From positions 1 to 57,065 of the forward strand of contig JAEUUV010000055.1 in NCBI GenBank assembly GCA_016787285.1: DNA of 57,065 nucleotides, in the 5' to 3' direction. Numbering within the stretch: position 1 is the first letter of the stretch; each line of letters begins with the position of its first letter. Below are positions 50,109-57,065 of this stretch, piece after piece. The notes under the pieces are model-generated. The model was given only the letters and a program-made list of their open reading frames with translations, did no database searches and was not told the origin of the DNA. The stretch is from Saprospiraceae bacterium (GTDB lineage Bacteria; Bacteroidota; Bacteroidia; Chitinophagales; Saprospiraceae). Made by a program: the position numbers and the translations under genes.

Positions 50109-50777
50109 CTACGACCGCAATCGCCCCTTGTACCAGTACATAATCAGCAAAAAGCCGAACAAGGCCCCGCCGAGGTGGGCAAAATGCGCCACACCTGTAG
50201 AATACCCCCGCACGCCGTAGAACAGTTCCAGTACGGCCATGATCAGGACGAAGTACTTGGCCTTCATGGCTACGGGCGGGAATAGCAAACGTATGACTTG
50301 ATTGGGAAACAAATACGCGAATGCCACATAGATGCCGAAAATAGCGCCCGAAGCGCCGAGCATGGCGCCGTTCCAACTGCGCGGGTCAATGCCGGCCTGC
50401 TCCAGTTCCCACCATTGTACGCCGAAGTGAAGTGCCAAGGCACCGAAACCGCAAAACAGGTAATAAAACAAAAAGCGCCGGTGGCCCCAGGTCATTTCCA
50501 CCATGGGGCCGAAAAAAAACAAAGCCAGCATGTTGAACGCCAGGTGCCCCAGGTCGCCGTGCATGAACATGTGCGTCACGAGTTGAAAGGGCCGGAAATG
50601 CTCTGAGCCGGGGAGGTATGCGGCCAAATACAGGCGCCCCAAGTTCGTATATTCTCTCGCGTCTGGATTCCAGGACGCCGTGCCCAGGATTGCATACGAC
50701 CCGATGAACATCAGCACATTCAGGATAATCAGGTGCCGGACGACTCCGGTGAAGGGTTGGTAAAACTGAAAGTTCAT
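50109..50777 (-). CDS. Rhomboid-family intramembrane serine protease
   Basis: This is a 222-residue polytopic membrane protease with six hydrophobic segments. The Ser-His dyad is visible: 'GASGAIFG' (Ser143) and 'HFAHLGGALFG' (His201). The L1/TM2 block 'THMFMHGDLGHLAFNM' is characteristic of rhomboids. The ATG at 50777 is selected because the frame upstream overlaps the mutL end without hydrophobic or conserved sequence. It is 55 nt downstream of mutL in the same direction, so probably co-transcribed. Rhomboid genes next to mutL are common in Bacteroidota. Confidence 0.93.
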   Translation of the reverse strand: MNFQFYQPFTGVVRHLIILNVLMFIGSYAILGTASWNPDAREYTNLGRLYLAAYLPGSEHFRPFQLVTHMFMHGDLGHLAFNMLALFFFGPMVEMTWGHRRFLFYYLFCGFGALALHFGVQWWELEQAGIDPRSWNGAMLGASGAIFGIYVAFAYLFPNQVIRLLFPPVAMKAKYFVLIMAVLELFYGVRGYSTGVAHFAHLGGALFGFLLIMYWYKGRLRS

Positions 50778-50832
50778 AGTTGACAGAATGCGTATTGGCC
50801 TGATGGGGAGGGCAAGGTACGTCGGCCTGCCC

Positions 50833-52722
50833 TCAACCGGCAAATCGTTTTTGCAATTCGTCCAGTTCGAAAGTAATGAAGCAGGTACGGCCCGATGGGC
50901 TGCGATACGGCGAAGTGCAGGCGAAAAGTTGGTCAATTAAATCCTGCATTTCCAGGGCGTTCAGCGGTTGCCCGCGTTTGAGTGAGGCACTTCGGGCCAT
51001 AGCGCGGGCGAGGTTTTCGGAGGTGCCGAGTTCGAGTTCGAGGTTGTTTTTGTACTGGGTCAATAAACGTTCGAGCAGAATTTCCTCTGTTTGGCCGGCG
51101 CCCATATCGGAAGGGGTGCCGTGGATGATGAACGTATCGCCGCCGAATTCAGCCACGTCGAAACCAAGGCGGTTGACTTCCGGCAAAATGGCGCGCAGCA
51201 AGGCGGCATCTGCCGGTGGCAGTTCGATGTTTTTGGGGAACAGTGCCTGCTGGGTAGCCACGGGTTGTTGGCGCAGCGCTTCGAGGTAGCGTTCGTACAG
51301 GATGCGCTCGCTGGCAGCCTGCTGGTCAATCAGCAAAAAACCCGACTTGATCTGGCTCACGATGTACTGCCCGTGAATCTGGTACGGCTCTTTCTGGCCT
51401 TTGGAAAAGGTGCCGCTTTCGTCGTCCAATGCTGCCGGTTCGGCGCCGGAACGGATATCTGCCGGCACCTCTGCGGACGCCTCGGAGGGCAGAATGGCAG
51501 GCTGCGTTTCGGATTGTTCGGGGGGGGCGGATGCGCGGGAGTCCAACAATTCGAGGCCTTCGTAGAGCCGTTGCCAGTTGCGCAGGTTTTCGTCGGCGAG
51601 GCGGTCGGGAGGACGGGAGGGGTAGTCGCGCACGGCGCCGGAGCGCTGACCGGAGGCGGGGCGCAACTGCGGCGAGGGGGTCGGGCTGGACTGAAAGGCC
51701 GGTTCCTGCTCGAAGTCGAGGGTAGGCGTGACGCTGTAGGCGCCCAACGCATGGCGCACCGTGACTTTCAGGTAGTTGTACACCAATTTTTCGTCGTCGA
51801 ACTTGATCTCCTGCTTGGTTGGATGCACGTTGATGTCAATCCGGCCGGGTGCGATTTCCAAAAAAAGCACGTATAACGGGTAAGTATCCGGCGGGAGCAT
51901 TTCCTCGAAAGCGCCGACTACGGCGTGGTGCAGGTAACTGCTTTTGATGAAGCGCTTGTTGACGAAAAACAACTGCTCGCCCCGCGATTTTTTGAAATAA
52001 TCGGGCTTGCCCACGAACCCGCTGATCTTGAGGATGTCGGTTTCTTCGTGCACCGGAACGAGTTTTTTATTGGCGGCTTCGCCGAAAATTTTGACAATGC
52101 GCTGCCGCAGGTTGCCCGGTGGCAGGTGAAACAATTCCTGGTCGTTGTGGTGCAGGGAAAAAAACAGGTCGGGGTGTGCGACGGCGATGCGCTGAAACTC
52201 GTCGAGCACGTGGCGCATTTCCACGGGGTCGCTTTTGAGAAAATTGCGGCGCGCCGGCACATTGAAAAACAGGTTTTTGACGGCGATGCTGGTGCCGACA
52301 GGCGCCTGACACGGCTCGTGTACTTTCACAATGGAATCTTCCACGAGCACGCGGGTGCCGAGTTCGTCCACGGCGCGGCGGGTACGTAGTTCTACCTGGG
52401 CCACGGCGGCGATAGAGGCCATGGCTTCGCCGCGGAAGCCCATTGTCTTGATTTCGAACAGGTCGCGGGCTTCGCGGATTTTGGAGGTGGCGTGCCGTTC
52501 GAAGCACATACGCGCGTCGGTTTCCGACATGCCGCAGCCGTCGTCCACCACCTGCACGAGTGCTTTGCCGGCATCGCGGAGAATTAGTTTTATTTGAGTG
52601 GCGCCGGCGTCAATTGCATTTTCCATCAGTTCCTTGACCACAGAGGAAGGGCGCTGCACCACTTCCCCTGCAGCAATCTGATTGGCGACGTTTTCGGGCA
52701 ACAACTGGATTACGTTCGTCAT
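50833..52722 (-). CDS. mutL: DNA mismatch repair protein MutL
   Basis: This is a 629-residue GHKL ATPase. N-terminal motifs are intact: 'ELMENAIDAG' (31-40, catalytic Glu34 and Asn35), 'DDGCGM' and 'TMGFRGEAMASIAAVAQV'. A Pro/Ser/Glu-rich linker occupies about residues 340-440 and includes a C8 tract. In the C-terminal domain the endonuclease motif DQHAxxERxxYE reads 'DQQAASERILYE', and the second metal motif reads 'SPSGRTC' instead of C-P-H-G-R-P. The protein is therefore unlikely to be a nicking endonuclease. A minus-strand -7 box lies at 52791-52798. Rhomboid follows. Confidence 0.97.
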   Translation of the reverse strand: MTNVIQLLPENVANQIAAGEVVQRPSSVVKELMENAIDAGATQIKLILRDAGKALVQVVDDGCGMSETDARMCFERHATSKIREARDLFEIKTMGFRGEAMASIAAVAQVELRTRRAVDELGTRVLVEDSIVKVHEPCQAPVGTSIAVKNLFFNVPARRNFLKSDPVEMRHVLDEFQRIAVAHPDLFFSLHHNDQELFHLPPGNLRQRIVKIFGEAANKKLVPVHEETDILKISGFVGKPDYFKKSRGEQLFFVNKRFIKSSYLHHAVVGAFEEMLPPDTYPLYVLFLEIAPGRIDINVHPTKQEIKFDDEKLVYNYLKVTVRHALGAYSVTPTLDFEQEPAFQSSPTPSPQLRPASGQRSGAVRDYPSRPPDRLADENLRNWQRLYEGLELLDSRASAPPEQSETQPAILPSEASAEVPADIRSGAEPAALDDESGTFSKGQKEPYQIHGQYIVSQIKSGFLLIDQQAASERILYERYLEALRQQPVATQQALFPKNIELPPADAALLRAILPEVNRLGFDVAEFGGDTFIIHGTPSDMGAGQTEEILLERLLTQYKNNLELELGTSENLARAMARSASLKRGQPLNALEMQDLIDQLFACTSPYRSPSGRTCFITFELDELQKRFAG

Positions 52723-52790
52723 ACTCGGGCACCGTACCGGCCAAATGACTCCCTTGGCGTTGTGTTTGGGTTGAAGCGGTATCGGGTGTG

Positions 52791-52798
52791 CAAAGATA
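52791..52798 (-). promoter_or_regulatory. -7 box TATCTTTG for mutL
   Basis: The plus strand reads CAAAGATA. Exact TAnnTTTG match on the minus strand, 68 nt before the mutL ATG and 10 bp from the divergent plus-strand promoter. Confidence 0.6.
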
Positions 52799-52808
52799 GG
52801 TCATTTTG

Positions 52809-52840
52809 TTTGTGCCGTTTGCGCACAGTTTTTACTTTTG
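52809..52840 (+). promoter_or_regulatory. Complete Bacteroidota promoter (TTTG-N20-TACTTTTG)
   Basis: TTTG at 52809-52812 and TACTTTTG at 52833-52840 are separated by 20 nt, matching both the -33 and -7 elements at the ideal spacing. It points to the 42-codon gene at 52878. This is the best promoter match in the window. Confidence 0.75.
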
Positions 52841-52877
52841 CCGCTCTTTTTGACCTTACCTCAACTCGTTCGATAGC

Positions 52878-53006
52878 ATGGAAAACATTTCCAACTCCCG
52901 CGGCAAAGGCTACTGCCTCCTGTACATCTTCATGGGCCTGTTCTTTTTCACGGCCTTGGTGCTGATGCTGTACAACCGCAATTTCATTCTGGATTTTCCG
53001 AAGTAA
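52878..53006 (+). CDS. 42-residue single-pass membrane protein
   Basis: This short gene starts at ATG 52878 and ends with TAA at 53004-53006. The product has a polar N-terminus with two positively charged residues (MENISNSRGKGY), one 17-20 residue hydrophobic helix ('CLLYIFMGLFFFTALVLML') and a short polar tail 'YNRNFILDFPK'. By the positive-inside rule either end could be cytosolic. A perfect promoter lies 37 nt upstream, which is the main reason to accept it. It is divergent from mutL. Function unknown; it could be a small regulatory subunit of a membrane complex. Confidence 0.72.
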   Translation: MENISNSRGKGYCLLYIFMGLFFFTALVLMLYNRNFILDFPK

Positions 53007-53103
53007 ATGTGCTTTCTGCCGCGCCGGGCGCTCAATTTCGCCTTTTGTCTGCTATTGTGCGAATAAAACGCCTTTTGCCGGAAGCATCTGCGAACCAACC
53101 CTG

Positions 53104-53111
53104 TACATTTG
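53104..53111 (+). promoter_or_regulatory. -7 box TACATTTG for the terminal giant gene
   Basis: Exact TAnnTTTG match 34 nt before the ATG at 53146. A TTTG lies at 53074-53077, 26 nt upstream, which is longer than the usual spacing. Confidence 0.55.
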
Positions 53112-53145
53112 GACATTCTTTAACCGGTAAGCCTTTTTACCCTGC

Positions 53146-56100
53146 ATGTTCAAATGTACAATCGCCCTCGTCGGGGTGCTGCTCGGCGCCTGTCCGACCA
53201 TTCTTTACGCCCAAAATATCAGTATCGCGTACCAGACTCCCGATTCGTTGGTCGTGTGTGCGGGCGATACGCTGACTGTACACATTTCGAACAACACTGC
53301 CCTGCCGGTGGCCGGCGCATTACTTGATCTCGAACTGCCAACCGGTCTGGAGTATTTGCCCGGCAGCGCCGGCGGCGCCACAGAATCCAACATTTCCAAT
53401 CTGGAAAAACCGGTACTCGCCCTCCCGAACCTCGCTCCGGGCCAACCGGCGACGGTGCGGTTAATCCTGTCTGCCACCTGCGGATTAGTGGATTCCATAA
53501 ACGCAGCCAAACTGTTTAGCGTGCTGCTGCGGGTGCGGGCCGGCGCTGTAGTGGAGCAGACAACGACCACCAAATTTCAGATACAAACCAGTCTGCTGGT
53601 CATCACACAAGTGGACAACAGTATACTTTCGGGCGAAAAAGGCGACGTGCTGACCCGCACCCTGCACGTGCGCAACACCCGCCTCGGCCCGGTGCGGCAC
53701 TTGTTCCTGCGCGACGCACACAGTGGCGGTATTCAAATCCATGTAGCCGGGGCGGTAACCGAGCAAAACGATCCGACCCTGTACACTGCTTACTTCGACG
53801 GCACATTTTTCAGCCAGTTCGGCAACGGCGACGCCTTGCTGGATTTCAACGAAACGGTGCTCATCAAGCAGGAAATCGAAATTACGGACTGCGGGTTTCC
53901 GGTCTACAACTGCCGCTCGAACATCGCCGCACTGTGGAGTTGCGCGCCTGCCGACGCTCTTTGTCAGGGCGACAGCACCTTTGCCGACGTGCAGGTGTCG
54001 GAGTCCACGTTCCAGCCGAACCTGACGTTCCAGACCCACTACGCCTTGCCCTGGGATCACTGCGCCGAGTTGCCGCACCAGATGCGCATGCGCATCGTGA
54101 ACCAGGGGCCGGCCCCGGCCACCAACCTCGTTCTGCAAATCAATTCGGAAGCGCCCGGCGGCTTGGGCATGGACAAAAACTCGTTCCGCCTGAGCCAAAA
54201 CGGCCAGGTGTCGCCACTGCCGGCCAACCTGACTACCGATTTCCCCATGGAAGCCTGCGGCGACACTGCCTCGGGTTTTGTCACGCTTTTCATGCCCGAA
54301 ATTGCGGGGCACGACACCGTGGACATTTCCTTCGACGCCTACTACTGCATACCGTATTGCACGCAGATCATGCCCAAACTCCGCCTGAACTATTTTTACA
54401 ACAAACCCTGCCCGCCTTCGGGATTCGTGGTGGCCGATACCGTGACCTTCGAAGCCAAAACCGGCGATTACCTCACCGGGGTGGTGCAGTATGGGTTCAG
54501 TGAGTGCCTGCGCGACGGGGAAAAGTACTCGTTCACGTTCCGGCTGAATTCGACCCGCTTTTTGACCGACACCGGTTATTTGTTTGTCAAAATGGACCTG
54601 CCGCGGGGGCTGGAGTGGTCGCCCGATTGTCCGCCGCTGATGAGCGGGAAAGCCCCTGTGGTGCAGAGCATCACGCCCATGGTCACGACTTTTCCGGTGA
54701 ACCGGGTGCTGCTGGCTTTTGAACTGCCGCTGGGCAATGCGTTTTCGCCCCTGAATTTTTGTCTGAAAAATACCTGTCAGGACAGCGCCTCCTACATCAG
54801 CGTATCCGGCGGCAGCCCTACGCCCGGTGTGGATTTTTTCGGATATACCCCCGAATTTTGTTTTAACTGCGGCTACGAGCCGAAAATGTCGGCGGTTTTT
54901 TCCCAAACTCTGAATGTAGACCTGGACTGTGCCTGGGGCACCTGCGATAGTTTTCAGTTGCAAACCGAATGTATTTGCAGCGTGGATACTATCGGGCCTA
55001 ATGATACTTTTCCGCTGATTGATACCACGTTTACGGGTTGCCGGGTACTGAAAAACCGCCACGAGGCCTATCGCCTGAATTACGATTTGCCCGACAACAA
55101 CGACGACCGGCGGGCCGATGCCACCGGCTCTATTGACTTCGACAAAGTGCGCCGCGACCGCTTTCTGCCGGGCGATACTGTGCGGAATATTTTCAATACC
55201 CGGGTAGAATGTGGCGACACGATCAAGTCCCTGTTTTACCAGGTTTTTACCGAAATTGTTGCCAGCGACTTCGGGTATGCAGGCACAAACGACACCTTCA
55301 ACATAGGCCCCAACCAGACCGATGCTGCGCGGTTTTACTTTACCGACCTGAAATACCTCGAAGTGGCCGAAGCCGTGTTCACTGTGTGGGATTCCAGTGC
55401 CAACGCGGTGTATTCCTGCCCGGTTGCTTCTTTTTCCCCGAGGGGCGGGCGGTATGGCCAGATCGGCTTGGTGAACACCAAGCCCGTGCAGGTGGTGGAC
55501 GAACTCACCAGCGCCAACTTCCCGTTTTACATCCGCATGGATTCCCTGCGGGCCAATGGCTGTGTGCCGCCGGACTTTATCCTGCGTGCCGGTGATTCGG
55601 TGGAATTACGGGTTGACCTGAAACTCGGCGTCAATTACAACCCGAAAAGCAAAACCAGTTCGCCGCCGCTCATCAACTTCGAGATGGGCTACAATGCCAA
55701 CCGCTCGTACCGGCCGTTCAATTACCGCAGCCTCGACACCCTGATGATGCAGTTTTCGGGGTATGTGGATTCGTTCAGTCACGCCACCTTCGGCATACGC
55801 CCCTGCGAACCCTCGCAGCAGGTGACGCCGTTCGCCTACGACATCCGCATCGCGCGCGAAAACCTGTTCCCATTCGAGGTTCGGCCACTGTCGAAAATCA
55901 CGAACTACGACCTCGTGATGAACCCGCCCGGCTTAGTGCCCCAGTCGGCGACGCTGCTGTTTCTGAACCGGCAAAAAAACACCCCGCTGCTCCAGAATGT
56001 GCCGCTGCCATTCTCCCTTGTGCCCGACTCGATGGTGCATGTGGATTTGTCGCCGGCCTACGCCGAACCGATTGACGAGGGGTACGGACTGCGCACCCGG

Positions 56101-57065
56101 CTGGTATTCGACCCCAGTTGCCGCTTCACGCAGCCGGATTCGTCGGCGGCCTGGGTGACGGTGGAATTTCCCAAGTGCATGGCCATGCCCGACTCGTTTA
56201 CGCACATTGTGGAAAACAAACTCGGCTTTTACAGCAACCACCCGAAAGACACCATCACCACGACCGAACCCGTGCTGAATTTCCCCACCGGCGCCGTATC
56301 GGCAGACCTGATCCTGCGCAACCTGGCTCCGGCGGCAGCACCCAACTACTGGATTCAATTGGTCAACCCGGAGGGCGGCCTGACCAACCCAAGCATTACC
56401 ATCCTGAACACCGGCGCCGTTATCACGCCGGCCAACGGCCTGTTTCAACTCGGCACATTGCCGGTAAACGGCAAGCAGGATTTGCGCATTTCGGCGCTCA
56501 ACACCACCTGCGACCCACAGCGCCTGCTCGTGATTTACGGCTGGAATTGCCTGCCCCTCGCGCAGCCGGAGGCGGATGTTTGCGCAAAAGATACCCTCGA
56601 AATTCTGCTCCGGCCCCGGAAGCCGGAAATCGAACTGGATCTGGAAAGCATGCCCCAGAGCGTGCCCCTGTGCGATACGTCCGACTACTTTGTTTTGGAA
56701 ATTTCCAATGCCGATCTCGGTCACGCCTACAAGCCGATTGTGCATATCGAACTGCCGGCGGGTCTGCAACTTGTGTCCGGCTCCTGCGAAATGTCGTACC
56801 CGGCCGGCAGCGTCTATGTGTCCATTCCCGACCCGATGGATGCGGGCAACGGGCAATTGGAGTGGAACCTGGCGGCGATTCAGGGCGCGATAGCCGCTGC
56901 CGGTTTGCAGGGTGTGAATGCCATACCGCAAAACGCCTTGCGCATCCGGTTCCGGGTGGCCGCCGAATGCGGGGCGGTGTCGAGCGCCCAGTTGATATTC
57001 GGTGCGCGGGCCGAGTGGTACTGCGGCAAGCCCACCAACAGCCTGCGAAAAGCAAGCCCCCCGAT
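53146..57065 (+). CDS. Very large secreted DUF11-like repeat protein, 3' end outside the window
   Basis: The frame opens at ATG 53146. I read most of its codons and found no stop up to the window edge, so at least 1306 residues are encoded. The signal peptide is MFKCTIALVGVLLG…ILYAQ. The sequence is beta-rich with regularly spaced Cys and repeated conserved-repeat (DUF11-like) signatures: 'ALLDLELPTGLEYLPGSAG' near residue 60 and 'VHIELPAGLQLVSGSCEM' near residue 1205, each followed by an 'LAPGQPATVRL'-like clause. Proteins of this kind in Bacteroidota usually end in a type B (gliding-motility) T9SS domain; that end is not visible here. It is probably a surface structural protein or adhesin. 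The long minus-strand ORFs opposite it are shadows. Confidence 0.85.
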   Translation, partial: MFKCTIALVGVLLGACPTILYAQNISIAYQTPDSLVVCAGDTLTVHISNNTALPVAGALLDLELPTGLEYLPGSAGGATESNISNLEKPVLALPNLAPGQPATVRLILSATCGLVDSINAAKLFSVLLRVRAGAVVEQTTTTKFQIQTSLLVITQVDNSILSGEKGDVLTRTLHVRNTRLGPVRHLFLRDAHSGGIQIHVAGAVTEQNDPTLYTAYFDGTFFSQFGNGDALLDFNETVLIKQEIEITDCGFPVYNCRSNIAALWSCAPADALCQGDSTFADVQVSESTFQPNLTFQTHYALPWDHCAELPHQMRMRIVNQGPAPATNLVLQINSEAPGGLGMDKNSFRLSQNGQVSPLPANLTTDFPMEACGDTASGFVTLFMPEIAGHDTVDISFDAYYCIPYCTQIMPKLRLNYFYNKPCPPSGFVVADTVTFEAKTGDYLTGVVQYGFSECLRDGEKYSFTFRLNSTRFLTDTGYLFVKMDLPRGLEWSPDCPPLMSGKAPVVQSITPMVTTFPVNRVLLAFELPLGNAFSPLNFCLKNTCQDSASYISVSGGSPTPGVDFFGYTPEFCFNCGYEPKMSAVFSQTLNVDLDCAWGTCDSFQLQTECICSVDTIGPNDTFPLIDTTFTGCRVLKNRHEAYRLNYDLPDNNDDRRADATGSIDFDKVRRDRFLPGDTVRNIFNTRVECGDTIKSLFYQVFTEIVASDFGYAGTNDTFNIGPNQTDAARFYFTDLKYLEVAEAVFTVWDSSANAVYSCPVASFSPRGGRYGQIGLVNTKPVQVVDELTSANFPFYIRMDSLRANGCVPPDFILRAGDSVELRVDLKLGVNYNPKSKTSSPPLINFEMGYNANRSYRPFNYRSLDTLMMQFSGYVDSFSHATFGIRPCEPSQQVTPFAYDIRIARENLFPFEVRPLSKITNYDLVMNPPGLVPQSATLLFLNRQKNTPLLQNVPLPFSLVPDSMVHVDLSPAYAEPIDEGYGLRTRLVFDPSCRFTQPDSSAAWVTVEFPKCMAMPDSFTHIVENKLGFYSNHPKDTITTTEPVLNFPTGAVSADLILRNLAPAAAPNYWIQLVNPEGGLTNPSITILNTGAVITPANGLFQLGTLPVNGKQDLRISALNTTCDPQRLLVIYGWNCLPLAQPEADVCAKDTLEILLRPRKPEIELDLESMPQSVPLCDTSDYFVLEISNADLGHAYKPIVHIELPAGLQLVSGSCEMSYPAGSVYVSIPDPMDAGNGQLEWNLAAIQGAIAAAGLQGVNAIPQNALRIRFRVAAECGAVSSAQLIFGARAEWYCGKPTNSLRKASPP

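Noticed and set aside
53485-55062. 525-residue minus-strand ORF
   Set aside because: The plus strand has an open frame with a signal peptide and secreted-protein features through the same bases; the minus ORF starts and ends at no regulatory signal.

Overview
The window comes from a free-living or environmental member of the Bacteroidota, most likely class Saprospiria (Lewinella/Haliscomenobacter/Saprospiraceae-like). The evidence is type A and type B Por-secretion (T9SS) C-terminal sorting domains, SprB-type repeats, repeated TAnnTTTG promoter -7 boxes, the absence of Shine-Dalgarno-like leaders, a Rho factor with a huge N/R/D/Q-rich insert, and a MutL without the endonuclease motifs. Base composition is fairly GC-rich for the phylum. 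As a result, long antisense ORFs shadow nearly every real gene. The genus assignment is inference.

Layout. 0-6 kb (minus strand): secreted proteins, namely a beta-helix T9SS cargo, a lipoprotein, a metzincin-type metalloprotease with a T9SS tail and a small fibronectin-like exported protein. 6.3-9.1 kb: a helical cytosolic protein and, divergently, a FN3/T9SS protein. 9.2-12.4 kb: a vanadium-haloperoxidase/PAP2-like lipoprotein and a divergent PafA-type phosphatase. 12.4-17.4 kb (housekeeping): group III truncated haemoglobin, YugP-like Zn protease, serS, and rho on the plus strand. 17.4-20.2 kb: a translationally coupled NTF2-like/GNAT/nitrilase operon, then a cyclase (kynurenine-formamidase family) lipoprotein. 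20.2-36.6 kb (minus strand): a secretome block made of a 14-repeat GloVer protein, a multidomain GH13 alpha-amylase, an S41 peptidase and a 2645-residue Ig/HYR repeat protein with a type B sorting domain. 36.8-43.7 kb: a small protein, gltX, a polysaccharide deacetylase (plus), trhO, a GNAT-like protein, a GT39-like membrane glycosyltransferase and pterin-carbinolamine dehydratase. 44.5-45.4 kb: tryptophan 2,3-dioxygenase, flanked by palindromic repeat elements. 45.7-50 kb: a 1426-residue secreted protein with a peptidase-like head and nine SprB repeats. 50.1-52.7 kb: rhomboid protease and mutL. 52.9-57 kb: a 42-codon membrane-protein gene with a textbook Bacteroidota promoter, then a very long secreted-protein gene that runs off the window end.

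How they work together. Much of the coding capacity is exported: adhesins, glycoside hydrolase, peptidases and phosphatases for scavenging polymers at or beyond the cell surface through T9SS. Between these sit conserved translation, transcription and repair genes and fragments of aromatic amino acid catabolism (TDO, PCD, cyclase-family hydrolase).

The least ordinary DNA is non-coding. There is a roughly 610-bp nested, long imperfect palindrome (43785-44395) in the divergent PCD/TDO intergenic region. A related shorter palindromic element follows TDO at 45435-45633, bounded by an 11-bp direct repeat. Two copies of an 'ACCTTCCAGGTTTT' palindrome lie 27 kb apart. Two T9SS cargo genes share a 54-bp upstream element. 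A G-quadruplex motif and a perfect 23-bp hairpin lie between the genes at 6 kb. I found no phage, CRISPR, rRNA or tRNA genes.
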